This document shows, piece by piece, positions 1 to 7,381 of a stretch of 20,484 bases of DNA. This DNA is from JANWHF01 sp036276235 (lineage in GTDB: Bacteria; Planctomycetota; Phycisphaerae; Tepidisphaerales; Tepidisphaeraceae). Position numbers and translations under genes: made by a program. The stretch is from assembly GCA_036276235.1 (NCBI GenBank), contig DATBDZ010000091.1:1-20484 (forward strand), given 5' to 3'. Each line of letters begins with the position of its first letter. Positions within the stretch are counted from its first letter, which is position 1. The notes beneath the pieces were generated by a model. The model was not told the DNA's origin, searched no databases, and saw nothing but the letters and a program-made list of their open reading frames with translations.

Positions 1-2087
1 ATCAGCTTGTGCTGATTTTCCGGCGTTTGCGTGACGATCAGCTGGCCCTGGAGCTCGCGGAGCGAGCCGACGGTGCCGCCGTTTTCAGTCCAAGACTCGC
101 GGGAGACGGTGTCTTTAATTAGGCCGGTAATTTGATCGACCAGTTCCTGACGTGAGGGGCCAGGTGACTCGCGGTTTTGGCCGCTCTGCCCGCCGCCGCC
201 CGATCCGCCGAAGAGGCCCTGCTGGCCGCCGCTGCTTCCGCCCCCGCCGCCCCCGCCGCCACCAACGCCGCCACCGACGCCGCCTCCAGCACCGCCCTGC
301 TGCTGCGTCTGGTTGCTAAGGGAGCTCAGGTCGAACGAGGGAGCATCGGTAAAGTCCGGGATGTTGATGATCAGGTCGCGAATATCGTAAACGCGATTGA
401 CGGTGTTCTTGGCCAGCTCATCCTGGGTGGAGATGGAGATGACGCCTTCGTCGATCGTATAGCCGAGCTGCGCCGTTCCGCCGCCGACGTTGGCCAGGAT
501 CAGGTCCAAGGCCTTGGAGAACTTGATGTTGCGAAGCTTGAGGGTGACGGGAGCATTGCGGTCGATCGTGGCCGTTTCAAGGGCTTTCCAGTTGACGAAG
601 ATGTTGGCTCCGCTGACATCGCGGAGGAAGTCGATGACATCGCCGAAGCCGGTGCCGTCGAAGGTGATTTCCGGGAGCTGGCGTTCGAGCTGGGCCTGGG
701 CGGCGCGGTCTTCGCGGTTGTCGCCATGCTCGGCGGCAACGGTTGCGTCGCGTGTCGCGCTGATATCCGGCCAATCGGTCGGAAACCGCAGGATATCATC
801 GTACGGGATCATCTTCTCTTCAGCAGCATTCCATTGCTTGGTGACGTTGCTGGTGCGCTGCTCCATGAACCCGCGCTGGGTCTGGAAATTGACTTTGTCT
901 TCCAGAAGCTGGCGGACGCCTTGGGCGTAATCGTCGGTGGGATCGAGGATAAGGATCTGATCGACGACGTTGAGCGCTTCCTTGTAGCGGGCCTGCTCGG
1001 TCAGGCTCTTGGCGCTGGCTTTGAGTTCAGAAATGGTGCGGCGCTTTTCCTCCAAAGCCTTCTTTTGTTGCTCCGCAAGCATCTGCCGAGCGCGCTCGTT
1101 GTTCAGCTGCTCCTGCTGATTCCGGTATTCAACTTCAGATCGGTCGCGCTCAGCGCTCACTGTGCGAATGGTCTCGTCGAAGTAGCGCAACTTTTCGGGG
1201 GTAAAGATGGTCCGGTCCTGATTGGCGGCAAGCTGAGCGCGCTGAATGGCGATCGAAGCATCGCCATATCGATGGTCATTGATCGCGGCGCGGGCCTCAT
1301 TGATTGCCGTGTCGAAGCGATATTGAATTTCCGCAGTTCGGGCGGCGATGTCTTCGGCAACCCGCCGAAGCAGCGGCTCGGTATCCGGATTGCGCCCCTG
1401 CCGGGTAAGAACGTCAGATAATCCAGCGCGAGCGGCCTGATTGTTGGGATCGCGACGAACGGCCTCGGCGTATTTCTCGCGGGCGGCGTCGAGATTGCCG
1501 GCCTGCACGTCGGCCGCGGCGTCGTTCACAAGCTGCTGTGCCTGGGCGATGTTCTGTGCTTTGGAAAGATCCTCGGCGCGAGCGGTGTTGCGAAGCAGCT
1601 GGCTTGTCGAATCGCTGGGCTGGGTCGCCGGCTGAGCGCCCCCGCCGGCCTCCTGCTCGATGATTCCCGCGCTCATCGGCTTGACGGTCTGCACCTTGCG
1701 CGCCGCGAGTTCCTGGTCGGCGGCTTCCTTCTTGTTCATCCGCGCCAGGTAGACATCGGGGCGATCGCCTTCAAAGAGACCCGGCTTGTAGTTGCGGGCC
1801 GCCTCGAAATCGCGGCGAGCGCTGACCCAGTCGCCCGAGCGATACTCCTTCAGCGCCTTCTGATACTGTTGCTGAGCGGAGAGGGTATCGGCCGGCTGTG
1901 CGGAAGGATCGGCCGGCACGTCGGCGGCACTCAGCCGCGACACCGCCCCGACCGTAGGCGCCGCCATGGCGACCGCCAGGCCCAGCGCCGCCACACGCCG
2001 ACGCTTTCGCGACGACACGCGGCCGACATTGGATGAAACAACGGAATCGGAATCCGACAGAGGGGAGCCAGAGCGGTCGAAGAACAC
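1..2087 (-). CDS. Secreted TPR/coiled-coil protein with secretin-type N0 (STN) domain, 3' end outside window
   Basis: This minus-strand frame is open from a GTG at 2087 to the left edge (695 codons), so the C-terminus is missing. The GTG follows AGGAGGAACCCC, a strong Shine-Dalgarno. The N-terminus has a basic stretch (SSRKRRR) and a hydrophobic segment (AALGLAVAMAAPTVGAV), read as a signal peptide with a long n-region. Residues about 60-250 look like TPR-type helical pairs. Residues about 310-365 are Glu/Gln/Arg/Lys-rich and probably coiled coil. Residues about 470-565 (ITFDGTGFGDVIDFLRDVSG through DEGVISISTQ) match the beta-alpha pattern of the N0/STN domain of secretins and TonB receptors. 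A Gly/Gln/Ser-rich linker (about 600-635) precedes a further domain containing GQLIVTQTPENQHKL. Related planctomycete proteins are usually named secretin-like or GspD-like. Whether a pore-forming secretin domain follows cannot be seen. The role in a secretion or envelope complex is inferred. Confidence 0.75.
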   Translation of the reverse strand, partial: MFFDRSGSPLSDSDSVVSSNVGRVSSRKRRRVAALGLAVAMAAPTVGAVSRLSAADVPADPSAQPADTLSAQQQYQKALKEYRSGDWVSARRDFEAARNYKPGLFEGDRPDVYLARMNKKEAADQELAARKVQTVKPMSAGIIEQEAGGGAQPATQPSDSTSQLLRNTARAEDLSKAQNIAQAQQLVNDAAADVQAGNLDAAREKYAEAVRRDPNNQAARAGLSDVLTRQGRNPDTEPLLRRVAEDIAARTAEIQYRFDTAINEARAAINDHRYGDASIAIQRAQLAANQDRTIFTPEKLRYFDETIRTVSAERDRSEVEYRNQQEQLNNERARQMLAEQQKKALEEKRRTISELKASAKSLTEQARYKEALNVVDQILILDPTDDYAQGVRQLLEDKVNFQTQRGFMEQRTSNVTKQWNAAEEKMIPYDDILRFPTDWPDISATRDATVAAEHGDNREDRAAQAQLERQLPEITFDGTGFGDVIDFLRDVSGANIFVNWKALETATIDRNAPVTLKLRNIKFSKALDLILANVGGGTAQLGYTIDEGVISISTQDELAKNTVNRVYDIRDLIINIPDFTDAPSFDLSSLSNQTQQQGGAGGGVGGGVGGGGGGGGGSSGGQQGLFGGSGGGGQSGQNRESPGPSRQELVDQITGLIKDTVSRESWTENGGTVGSLRELQGQLIVTQTPENQHKL

Positions 2088-2647
2088 GGGGTTCCTCCTG
2101 GAGCGGAATGTTGTTCCGCGACTATGATGTTCGGGCCGATCGCGAAGCACTTGCGCCTTTTGAGCGCCCGTACTTCACACGCCACTTCGGCCGACAAAAA
2201 CCAGCGCTACGATCCGACCCCAATCCAGTGTGCGGCCGTTCCATCCGTGGAAAGGCATGCGCGGATTGTTGGAGGATCGTTTGGGCATGCGCGGGAGAAC
2301 CGGGTTGCTGCAAGTTCCTTTGGTGTCAACTCACTGCGGCCCGCTACCGAGTTATTCGGGCCGAGAACCGAGGGTGCCGCTACTGCGCCACGGCAACTTC
2401 TCATCATGGCGCTTAGAGCACCGCATGTATCCGAGCCTTGGAGAGAAAGGCTCCGCCCTCCGGCGGCCCGCCTCAGCGCCCCTGAAAGCGCATCGGGCCA
2501 CCGGATAGCGCGCGAGTTTAAGCCAATTGAACCGCCGTTGCAAATAAAATCAATAATGCTGATGTTCCTGTCTGAAGGGACTGAATCGTTATCGGGCAGA
2601 GAGGGGGATTTGGGTTCAAGATTCGTGTTGGGAGGGGGACGAGGAGG
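2088..2647. other. Intergenic region upstream of the STN-domain gene; no convincing gene
   Basis: About 560 bases lie between the GTG of the STN-domain gene and the repeat behind murA. Open frames occur on both strands but overlap each other, have low-complexity Arg/Pro/Ser-rich translations and lack a ribosome binding site, so none is called. A small stem-loop (GAGCCTT, loop GGAGAGA, AAGGCTC) lies at about 2433-2453. On the minus strand, TTGCAA (2538-2543) and TAAACT (2515-2520) are 17 bases apart and form a weak sigma-70-like promoter candidate for the downstream gene. That would leave a leader of more than 400 bases. Confidence 0.5.
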
Positions 2648-2760
2648 AAGGCGCGAAGGCACGTAGGGACGTAGGGATGAAGGGTAAAGCGAAGCCGAAA
2701 TGAATGAGGCACGAAGGTTTTTACCCTTCGTGCCTCTGTGCCTTCGTGCCTTCGTGCCCA
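2648..2760. repeat. Inverted pair of CACGAAGG-type octamer arrays behind murA
   Basis: The left arm (2648-2688) is five degenerate octamers of the form AAGGCACG ending in AAGGGTAAA. The right arm (2720-2760) is its imperfect reverse complement, starting TTTACCCTTCGTGCC. An extra unit at 2706-2717 (GAGGCACGAAGG) can instead pair with 2725-2736 to form a perfect 12-bp stem with a 7-base loop. The element starts 13 bases beyond the murA stop codon, so it could act as a transcript end or 3' stabiliser for murA. There is no clear U-tract after the stem. The same octamer family recurs at 12471-12838 and 19252-19362. Confidence 0.85.
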
Positions 2761-2773
2761 TTTACTTGTTGGC

Positions 2774-4078
2774 CTACTTCTCCTTAATCCGTTCAATATC
2801 CGCCCCCACCGCCGCGAGCTTTTGCTCGATCTTTTCGTAGCCTCGATCGATGTGGTAAACCCGGTCGATCCGTGTCGTGCCTTTGGCGACCAATCCCGCC
2901 AGAACCAATGCCGCCGAGGCTCGCAGGTCGCTGGCCATTACGCTGGCCCCCTGCAATTCCTTGATGCCTTGGATAATGGCGGTCGGACCTTCCTTGCGGA
3001 CCCGCGCGCCCATGCGATTCAACTCGCCGACATGGAGGAAGCGATCCGGGAAAATCCGCTCGGTAACCACACTGATTCCATCCGCAAGACACAGCAACGC
3101 CATGAGTTGCGCCTGAAGGTCGGTTGGGAAACCGGGGAAGGGTTGGGTGGTCATTTCGACGGGAGTGAGCCGTCGCGCGGAGGACGCGTAGATCGTCCCA
3201 TTCTCGCGGGCGATCTTCACGCCCACTTCGTCAAGACGATCCTGCACTGCGATCAGATGATCCAGATTGCAGTTCTTCAGCTCCAGCTCACCATTAGTAA
3301 TGGCGGCGGCAATCATGAAAGTCCCACACTCGATGCGATCCGGAATGATGCGATGTTCGGCTCCGGTTAGCTTATCGACGCCTTCGATCCGGATTTCCGG
3401 GGTGCCGTGCCCTTTGATCTTCGCGCCCATCTTGATGAGCAGTTCGGCACAATCGAGCACCTCCGGCTCGCAGGCGGCGCCCACGAGCACCGTCTCCCCC
3501 TCGGCCAGCGTCGCGGCACACATTACATTGATGGTGCCCAACACCGTCGGCCCCTGCGCGCCGCCGAGATACATGCGGCAACCTTTGAGCCGCCCGCGCA
3601 CCTCGCCGACGATGTTGCCGTTTTCGGTGCGGAACTCCGCGCCCAGCTTCTGTAGTCCGCGCACGTGCAGATCCACCGGGCGATCGCCGATGGCGCATCC
3701 GCCGGGGATTGAGACGATCGCCTTGCCGCGCTTGGCCAGCAAAGGCCCCAGCACGCAGATGCTGGCGCGCATCGTCTTGACGATGTCGTATCGCGCCTCG
3801 CAGTTCTTTTCGTCGGTGACGGTGATATCCAGCGGCCCGTTGAGGGCGGGCATGTCGCTGCCGGTGGCGGGTGGCTCATGCCGAAAGACATGGCAACCCA
3901 GCTCGCCGATCAGCTTCACCATCGAGTCGATATCGCTGAGGCGAGGCACGCCTTTGAGCGTGGTCTTGCCTTCGGCAAGCAGGCATGCGGCCACGATCGG
4001 CAGCGCGCTGTTTTTGCTCCCGCTGATTTCGATTTTGCCTTTGAGACGTGTACCGCCGCGAATGAGAAAACTATCCAT
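2774..4078 (-). CDS. murA: UDP-N-acetylglucosamine 1-carboxyvinyltransferase (MurA)
   Basis: This cytoplasmic enzyme transfers enolpyruvate from PEP to UDP-GlcNAc, the first committed step of peptidoglycan synthesis. The 434-residue length is normal for MurA. The substrate-binding KN pair is at 22-23 (SGSKNSALP). The catalytic loop GGCAIGDRPVDLH places the active-site cysteine at 128, matching E. coli Cys115. The general-base region PFPGFPTDLQAQ carries Asp320, matching E. coli Asp305. Because Cys128 is retained rather than Asp, the enzyme is predicted to be fosfomycin-sensitive. The ATG at 4078 is preceded by AAGGA at suitable spacing. The gene stands alone, with no other cell-wall gene beside it. 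Its 3' end is followed by the inverted octamer repeat at 2648-2760. An active MurA suggests a peptidoglycan-containing envelope, which fits current understanding of Planctomycetes. Confidence 0.97.
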   Translation of the reverse strand: MDSFLIRGGTRLKGKIEISGSKNSALPIVAACLLAEGKTTLKGVPRLSDIDSMVKLIGELGCHVFRHEPPATGSDMPALNGPLDITVTDEKNCEARYDIVKTMRASICVLGPLLAKRGKAIVSIPGGCAIGDRPVDLHVRGLQKLGAEFRTENGNIVGEVRGRLKGCRMYLGGAQGPTVLGTINVMCAATLAEGETVLVGAACEPEVLDCAELLIKMGAKIKGHGTPEIRIEGVDKLTGAEHRIIPDRIECGTFMIAAAITNGELELKNCNLDHLIAVQDRLDEVGVKIARENGTIYASSARRLTPVEMTTQPFPGFPTDLQAQLMALLCLADGISVVTERIFPDRFLHVGELNRMGARVRKEGPTAIIQGIKELQGASVMASDLRASAALVLAGLVAKGTTRIDRVYHIDRGYEKIEQKLAAVGADIERIKEK

Positions 4079-4500
4079 CTGAGCCCATCCTTAGGCCGCA
4101 GGACGACGCGGCGCGCCGCCTGCATGACCCGGTCGAAGAATCGCCGGCACCTGAAACGAAGTGCTGGCGTCTGGGTCTATCGGCCGCTCCATCGGCCGAC
4201 GATCAATACTTGTCCGCGCTGCAAAACAAGCCTGCCGCGCGTCGGTTTATCGGTCTTGGCGTTGAATGCAAGCGCCGACTTCCGAGCCGTCATTCTGCGT
4301 TCGTCATCGCGCGATTGCAAGAGCAGCGACCCGCGCAATCGCGGCAAATTCGCGCGATTTTATTTGACGGTCGCTGGCAACTGTTCACATACGCGGCGAT
4401 TTGCCGGAAGGTTCGAACGCGCAGGAGTTGGAAAGTGCCGATTTGTTTTCGGACGCAAAAGACGAATTAACAAATTGGGCCTTTCCCCACTAAAGCTAAC
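4079..4500. other. Divergent intergenic region between murA and a Tat-exported isomerase gene
   Basis: About 420 bases separate two divergently transcribed genes, so promoters for both should lie here. No gene is supported. An 8-base direct repeat ATCGGCCG occurs at 4179-4186 and 4191-4198 (12-base period) on the murA side and could be a regulator site. TTGACG at 4364-4369 is a possible -35 for the plus-strand gene, but no good -10 sits at the right distance. The last 40 bases before 4501 contain no Shine-Dalgarno. Confidence 0.4.
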
Positions 4501-5412
4501 ATGCAGACCCCAATCTCCCGACGGCAGGTTCTCGGCCGGATGCTCGCCGCCAGCGCGGCGACGGCCCTCGCTCCGAGTCTTCTCAAGACATCACGAGCGG
4601 CCGATGCGCCCGGCTACAAAATCGGCTGCTTCACGCGACCGTGGAAAGATGATCCCTATCCCGTCGCGTTCGACGCGATCGCGGAGGCGGGGTTCAAGTA
4701 TGTCGGGTTCATGACCACCAAGCTGCCGGGCAGCTACATCATTACTTCTCGCACGAGCATCGAAGATGCCGCCAAGGCGGGCGAGGAGGCGAAAAAACGC
4801 GGGCTGGGCGTGCTGGCGGCATGGGGCGGCGGGCTGCCCGTCCAGAACGGACCCGCCGACGGAATCACCGCGCTGCGCAAGCTGATCGACAACGCCGCCG
4901 CCGCCACCGTTGGCACGCTGCTGATGGGCGGCACCACCAACGCCGTCCAATACGACGCCTACTACAAGGCGATCGAGGAATGCTGCGATTATGCGACCGA
5001 GAAAAACGTCGCGCTGGTCATCAAGCCGCACGGCGGCCTGAATTCCACCGGCGAGCAATGCCGCAAGACGATCGAAAAAGTCGCCAAGAAAAATTTCCGC
5101 CTCTGGTATGACCCCGGGAACATCTACTTCTACTCCGCCGGCGCGCTCGATCCGGTCAACGACGCAAAATCCGTCAACGGCATCGTCACCGGCATGTGCG
5201 TGAAAGACTTCAAGCAGCCGCTCAATGTGGACGTAACGCCCGGGGATGGAAAGGTAAAATTCGAAGCAGTAATGGCCGAGCTACGCACAGGCGGCTTCAC
5301 ATCAGGCCCGCTGGTCATCGAAACGCTGGGCCCAATAGACGATCCCAAACAAAAGATCGCCGAAGCAAAGAAGGCGCGGATGCTGGTGGAAAAACTGGCA
5401 GCGAATGGTTAG
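4501..5412 (+). CDS. Tat-exported sugar phosphate isomerase/epimerase-like TIM-barrel protein
   Basis: A 303-residue protein. The N-terminus has a twin-arginine motif (SRRQVLGRM), a hydrophobic stretch and a likely cleavage site near residue 33 (TSRA/AD), so export by the Tat pathway in folded form is predicted. The mature part follows the AP-endonuclease-2/xylose-isomerase-like barrel pattern: IGCFTRPW at strand 1, FDAIAEAGFKYVGF next, VIKPHGG near 174, WYDPGN near 202, CVKDF near 234 and VIETLG near 273. Compared with the more canonical relative at 19425-20327, the metal-site histidines are partly replaced: PGN where that protein has VGH, and CVKD where it has HMKD. Metal binding may therefore differ. 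Substrate unknown. The start has no visible Shine-Dalgarno, but the signal peptide begins directly at this ATG. It converges on the Uma2 gene, and the two stop regions overlap. Confidence 0.85.
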   Translation: MQTPISRRQVLGRMLAASAATALAPSLLKTSRAADAPGYKIGCFTRPWKDDPYPVAFDAIAEAGFKYVGFMTTKLPGSYIITSRTSIEDAAKAGEEAKKRGLGVLAAWGGGLPVQNGPADGITALRKLIDNAAAATVGTLLMGGTTNAVQYDAYYKAIEECCDYATEKNVALVIKPHGGLNSTGEQCRKTIEKVAKKNFRLWYDPGNIYFYSAGALDPVNDAKSVNGIVTGMCVKDFKQPLNVDVTPGDGKVKFEAVMAELRTGGFTSGPLVIETLGPIDDPKQKIAEAKKARMLVEKLAANG

Positions 5413-5984
5413 AGGCCCTGGGCCAGGATCTCATCCACCGCGATGCTGAAGCCCGGCAGACGATGGGACGTGGCCATTTGCCGGGGGCCGAACAGCCCGT
5501 GCTCGGTGTATTGATTATCCTCCAAGCGCAGAACCGTCACGCGGCTTTCGAGGTGATCAACAATCCAATATTCCTTTATCCCAGCTTGGGCATAGTCCTT
5601 CCGCTTTGTCACATAATCCCGATCCGGATCATCGGGACTGACAACTTCCATCACAAGCTCCGCGGCATCAGCGAATTCCTCGTTGCTTTGCGCAATCTGT
5701 GCAGGAGTGAGCCAAAGAACGTCCGGCTCGCGATATTTGCGGGTTGGAATTCGCAAGCGATAGGGCGAGAAAAGGACACGGCCATCCATCGCGATGAACG
5801 CCTTTAATCTCTCGAAAAGATAAGCAACGACGAACTGATGTGTTCTGGTAGGCAAGGGCAAAACCTCAAGCACGCCGTCGTCGTACTCGACCAGTCGCCT
5901 CGTATTTAGCGCGAGGTATTGTCGCTCGGTCCAAGAACCCTGCTCGGGTAACACTTCCAGAAGTTCAAGGTCAGCGCGAGTCAT
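5409..5984 (-). CDS. Uma2 family endonuclease (DUF820-type PD-(D/E)XK fold)
   Basis: A 191-residue protein when started at the ATG at 5984. A longer in-frame start at 6062 would add a low-quality N-terminus read from repeat DNA, so it is not used. Uma2 signatures seen are LVEYDDGVLEVLP (31-43), HQFVVAYLFERL (49-60), the EPDVLWL strand with Asp88, LVMEVVSP with Glu113, and KRKDYAQAGIKEYWIVD (127-143). These match the PD-(D/E)XK-like core typical of this family, which is expanded in cyanobacteria and planctomycetes. The biochemical role in the cell is not established for most members. No partner toxin, methylase or transposase lies next to it. Its 3' end overlaps the convergent isomerase-like gene by a few bases. 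A near-perfect -10 hexamer lies just upstream of the ATG, suggesting a leaderless transcript. Confidence 0.88.
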   Translation of the reverse strand: MTRADLELLEVLPEQGSWTERQYLALNTRRLVEYDDGVLEVLPLPTRTHQFVVAYLFERLKAFIAMDGRVLFSPYRLRIPTRKYREPDVLWLTPAQIAQSNEEFADAAELVMEVVSPDDPDRDYVTKRKDYAQAGIKEYWIVDHLESRVTVLRLEDNQYTEHGLFGPRQMATSHRLPGFSIAVDEILAQGL

Positions 5985-5991
5985 TGCTAGA

Positions 5992-5997
5992 ATTATA
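5992..5997 (-). promoter_or_regulatory. Candidate -10 element (TATAAT) directly upstream of the Uma2 start
   Basis: The minus strand reads TATAAT, seven bases, then the ATG at 5984. Transcription from this hexamer would begin at or next to the A of the ATG, giving a leaderless mRNA. No Shine-Dalgarno is present to support the alternative. No good -35 is seen 17 bases upstream, which lowers confidence. Confidence 0.4.
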
Positions 5998-6020
5998 CCG
6001 TATTCAAGGCGAGCCGGCGC

Positions 6021-6085
6021 AATGAAAAATAGCGGAGGCAGCGCGCCTCCACCATTTTTCACTTTTCATTTTACATTTTTCATTC
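6021..6085. repeat. TGAAAAAT-type tandem repeat with palindromic core
   Basis: AATGAAAAAT (6021-6030) is followed by an inverted core (GGAGGC 6034-6039, GCCTCC 6045-6050) and then several ATTTTTCA/CTTTTCAT-type units to 6085. The same unit in the opposite orientation lies on the other side of the neighbouring gene, at 7199-7251. The DUF3500-like gene is thus bracketed by inverted copies of one short tandem repeat family. Confidence 0.7.
6024..6060 (-). terminator. Candidate intrinsic terminator downstream of the DUF3500-like gene
   Basis: On the minus strand, GGAGGC, loop GCGCT, GCCTCC is followed by GCTATTTTTC. This is a GC stem with a T-run, and the stem can be extended by pairing the upstream GAAAAAT with ATTTTTC. 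It begins about 35 bases after the stop at 6096 and lies before the Uma2 promoter, where a terminator for the carbohydrate block would be expected. Confidence 0.5.
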
Positions 6086-6095
6086 GTTGCGACGC

Positions 6096-7169
6096 CTACG
6101 CCGATTTCGGATCGCGGATATTCACCCACGTATGCACGTGCGGCGCGCCGCGGAAGTACCAGACCATTGACGGGCCTTCGAGCTGCCAGACGTCCCAGAC
6201 GCCGTCGTCGCCGATGTCCATGCCTTTGTTGTTGAAGAAGGAGAGATGCAGATTGTCAAAGCCGCCGGCCTCGATCATCGCCAGCGCCTTGTCGGCATCC
6301 GGCTTGCGGAAGGGGGCGAGCAGGTCCGCCATTACTTTTCGCACGAGGTCTTTCTGATCGCGCGAAAGCTCGGAGAGCGGCACGCCGCCCAGGTCTTTGG
6401 TTGAGCCGCTGAGCTTCACGGTTTCGTTCTTCTTCTCCGGGCGCGGGTCCTGGCGAAGCGCGAGCTTGCGCAGGCGGCCATCGAGCGACTGGAAAACTTC
6501 GTTGGCCCGGACTGCCTGATACCAATAAATATTGCCGCGATGGAATGCGCTTTCGTTATCAGTCTCGGCGGCGTGGCCGTAGAAAATCGGCCCGCCGAAC
6601 GCGGCGCCGGCGACGCTGTTGCCGTCGCAGCGCCGGGTGACGTGCCGACCGGTGAAGACGAACTCGAAGTTGGTTTTGCCGGCGGCGGTCTGCGCGCCCG
6701 GTTCGCCGAAGAGCGCGATCGCGCACGATCCGAAGCCGCCGCCCTCTTTGTTGTCATCATCCACCTGATGCAGCACGCGGCCGGCGTATTCCTCTGAATG
6801 CAGGTCGAGAAAAATCTCGCGCACAAGCTGCCGCTGATCGGGGTTGAGCACTTCATCAACTGAATGCGTGACAATGTGCCAGTTGTTATCGACCTTCGAC
6901 CGCAGCTCGTGATCAAACGGGAAGCAGATTTCCTCCTTCTGCTTGTCGTTGAGCGATTTGAAAAGCGTCGCAACGAGCGTCTCCGGTGACGCGGCCGCCG
7001 CCGCTTCCGCGGCTGGCGCGACTTTCGGCGAGCCGACGGTAATGATCGACGCCCCCGCGACAGAGATCGCCGCGGCACTGGCTGCCGTGGTTTTGAGAAA
7101 CTCGCGACGACTAAAACCGGCGCGATCCGCACAATCCGGGCATGAAGCAACCGAGCGAGGCTTGGACAT
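6096..7169 (-). CDS. Tat-exported protein of unknown function, DUF3500-like
   Basis: The 357-residue protein starts at the ATG at 7169, preceded by AAAGGAG seven bases upstream. The frame stays open further upstream to 7559, but that part reads through repeat DNA and antisense to the permease gene, so it is excluded. The N-terminus has a Tat motif (FSRREFLK, about 19-26) and a hydrophobic stretch, so export is predicted. A CPDC pair (10-13) lies just before the Tat motif, which is unusual. The mature protein has no recognised enzyme motif. The C-terminal end (VWQLEGPSMVWYFRG, then an HVH pair at 344-346) resembles the DUF3500 family by memory, not by search. It follows the ABC permease on the same strand after a 212-base gap full of repeats, so it may be a separate unit. 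A role in binding or processing extracellular substrate is only a guess from context. Confidence 0.65.
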   Translation of the reverse strand: MSKPRSVASCPDCADRAGFSRREFLKTTAASAAAISVAGASIITVGSPKVAPAAEAAAAASPETLVATLFKSLNDKQKEEICFPFDHELRSKVDNNWHIVTHSVDEVLNPDQRQLVREIFLDLHSEEYAGRVLHQVDDDNKEGGGFGSCAIALFGEPGAQTAAGKTNFEFVFTGRHVTRRCDGNSVAGAAFGGPIFYGHAAETDNESAFHRGNIYWYQAVRANEVFQSLDGRLRKLALRQDPRPEKKNETVKLSGSTKDLGGVPLSELSRDQKDLVRKVMADLLAPFRKPDADKALAMIEAGGFDNLHLSFFNNKGMDIGDDGVWDVWQLEGPSMVWYFRGAPHVHTWVNIRDPKSA

Positions 7170-7198
7170 GGCTGGCTCCTTTGAAGGGAAGTACAGGG

Positions 7199-7377
7199 TA
7201 AATGAAAAATTAAAAATGAAAAGTGAAAAATGGGAATGAAAAATGGGAATGAGTTTCGGGTTTCGGGTTTCAGGTTTCGGGAGAAAGCAAAGAAATTGCG
7301 GGTGGCGCGCAAGCAATATTGCGTAGCGGTCGGACCGAAGGTCCACCTCTCCTTGCGCCACCTGAAACCTGAAACAA
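7199..7377. repeat. Composite repeat: TGAAAAAT array, GTTTCGG array and nested inverted repeats
   Basis: Three structures fill the gap between the permease and the DUF3500-like gene. At 7199-7251 are TGAAAAAT/TGGGAATG-type units. At 7252-7282 is a run of 7-base GTTTCGG/GTTTCAG units, with an inverted partner at 7361-7375 (CCTGAAACCTGAAAC). Inside that pair, GGTGGCGCGCAAG (7301-7313) pairs with CTTGCGCCACC (7352-7362), and within it lie the palindrome GCAATATTGC (7313-7322) and the hairpin GGACC-GAA-GGTCC (7332-7344). No gene is supported here. Confidence 0.8.
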
Positions 7378-7381
7378 GACA

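Noticed and set aside
177..1421. Plus-strand open frame of 414 codons
   Set aside because: It is antisense to the STN-domain gene, which has a signal peptide, a strong ribosome binding site and recognisable domains. The plus-strand translation is Ala/Gly/Leu-rich low complexity mirrored from the GC-rich codons and Gly-rich linker.
2207..2761. Minus-strand open frame of 184 codons in the gap beside murA
   Set aside because: Its N-terminal part is translated from the octamer repeat array. The remainder has biased composition and no ribosome binding site.
4408..4424. T-loop-like GGTTCGAA suggesting a tRNA
   Set aside because: No matching acceptor stem, anticodon arm or second T-arm half could be found around it.
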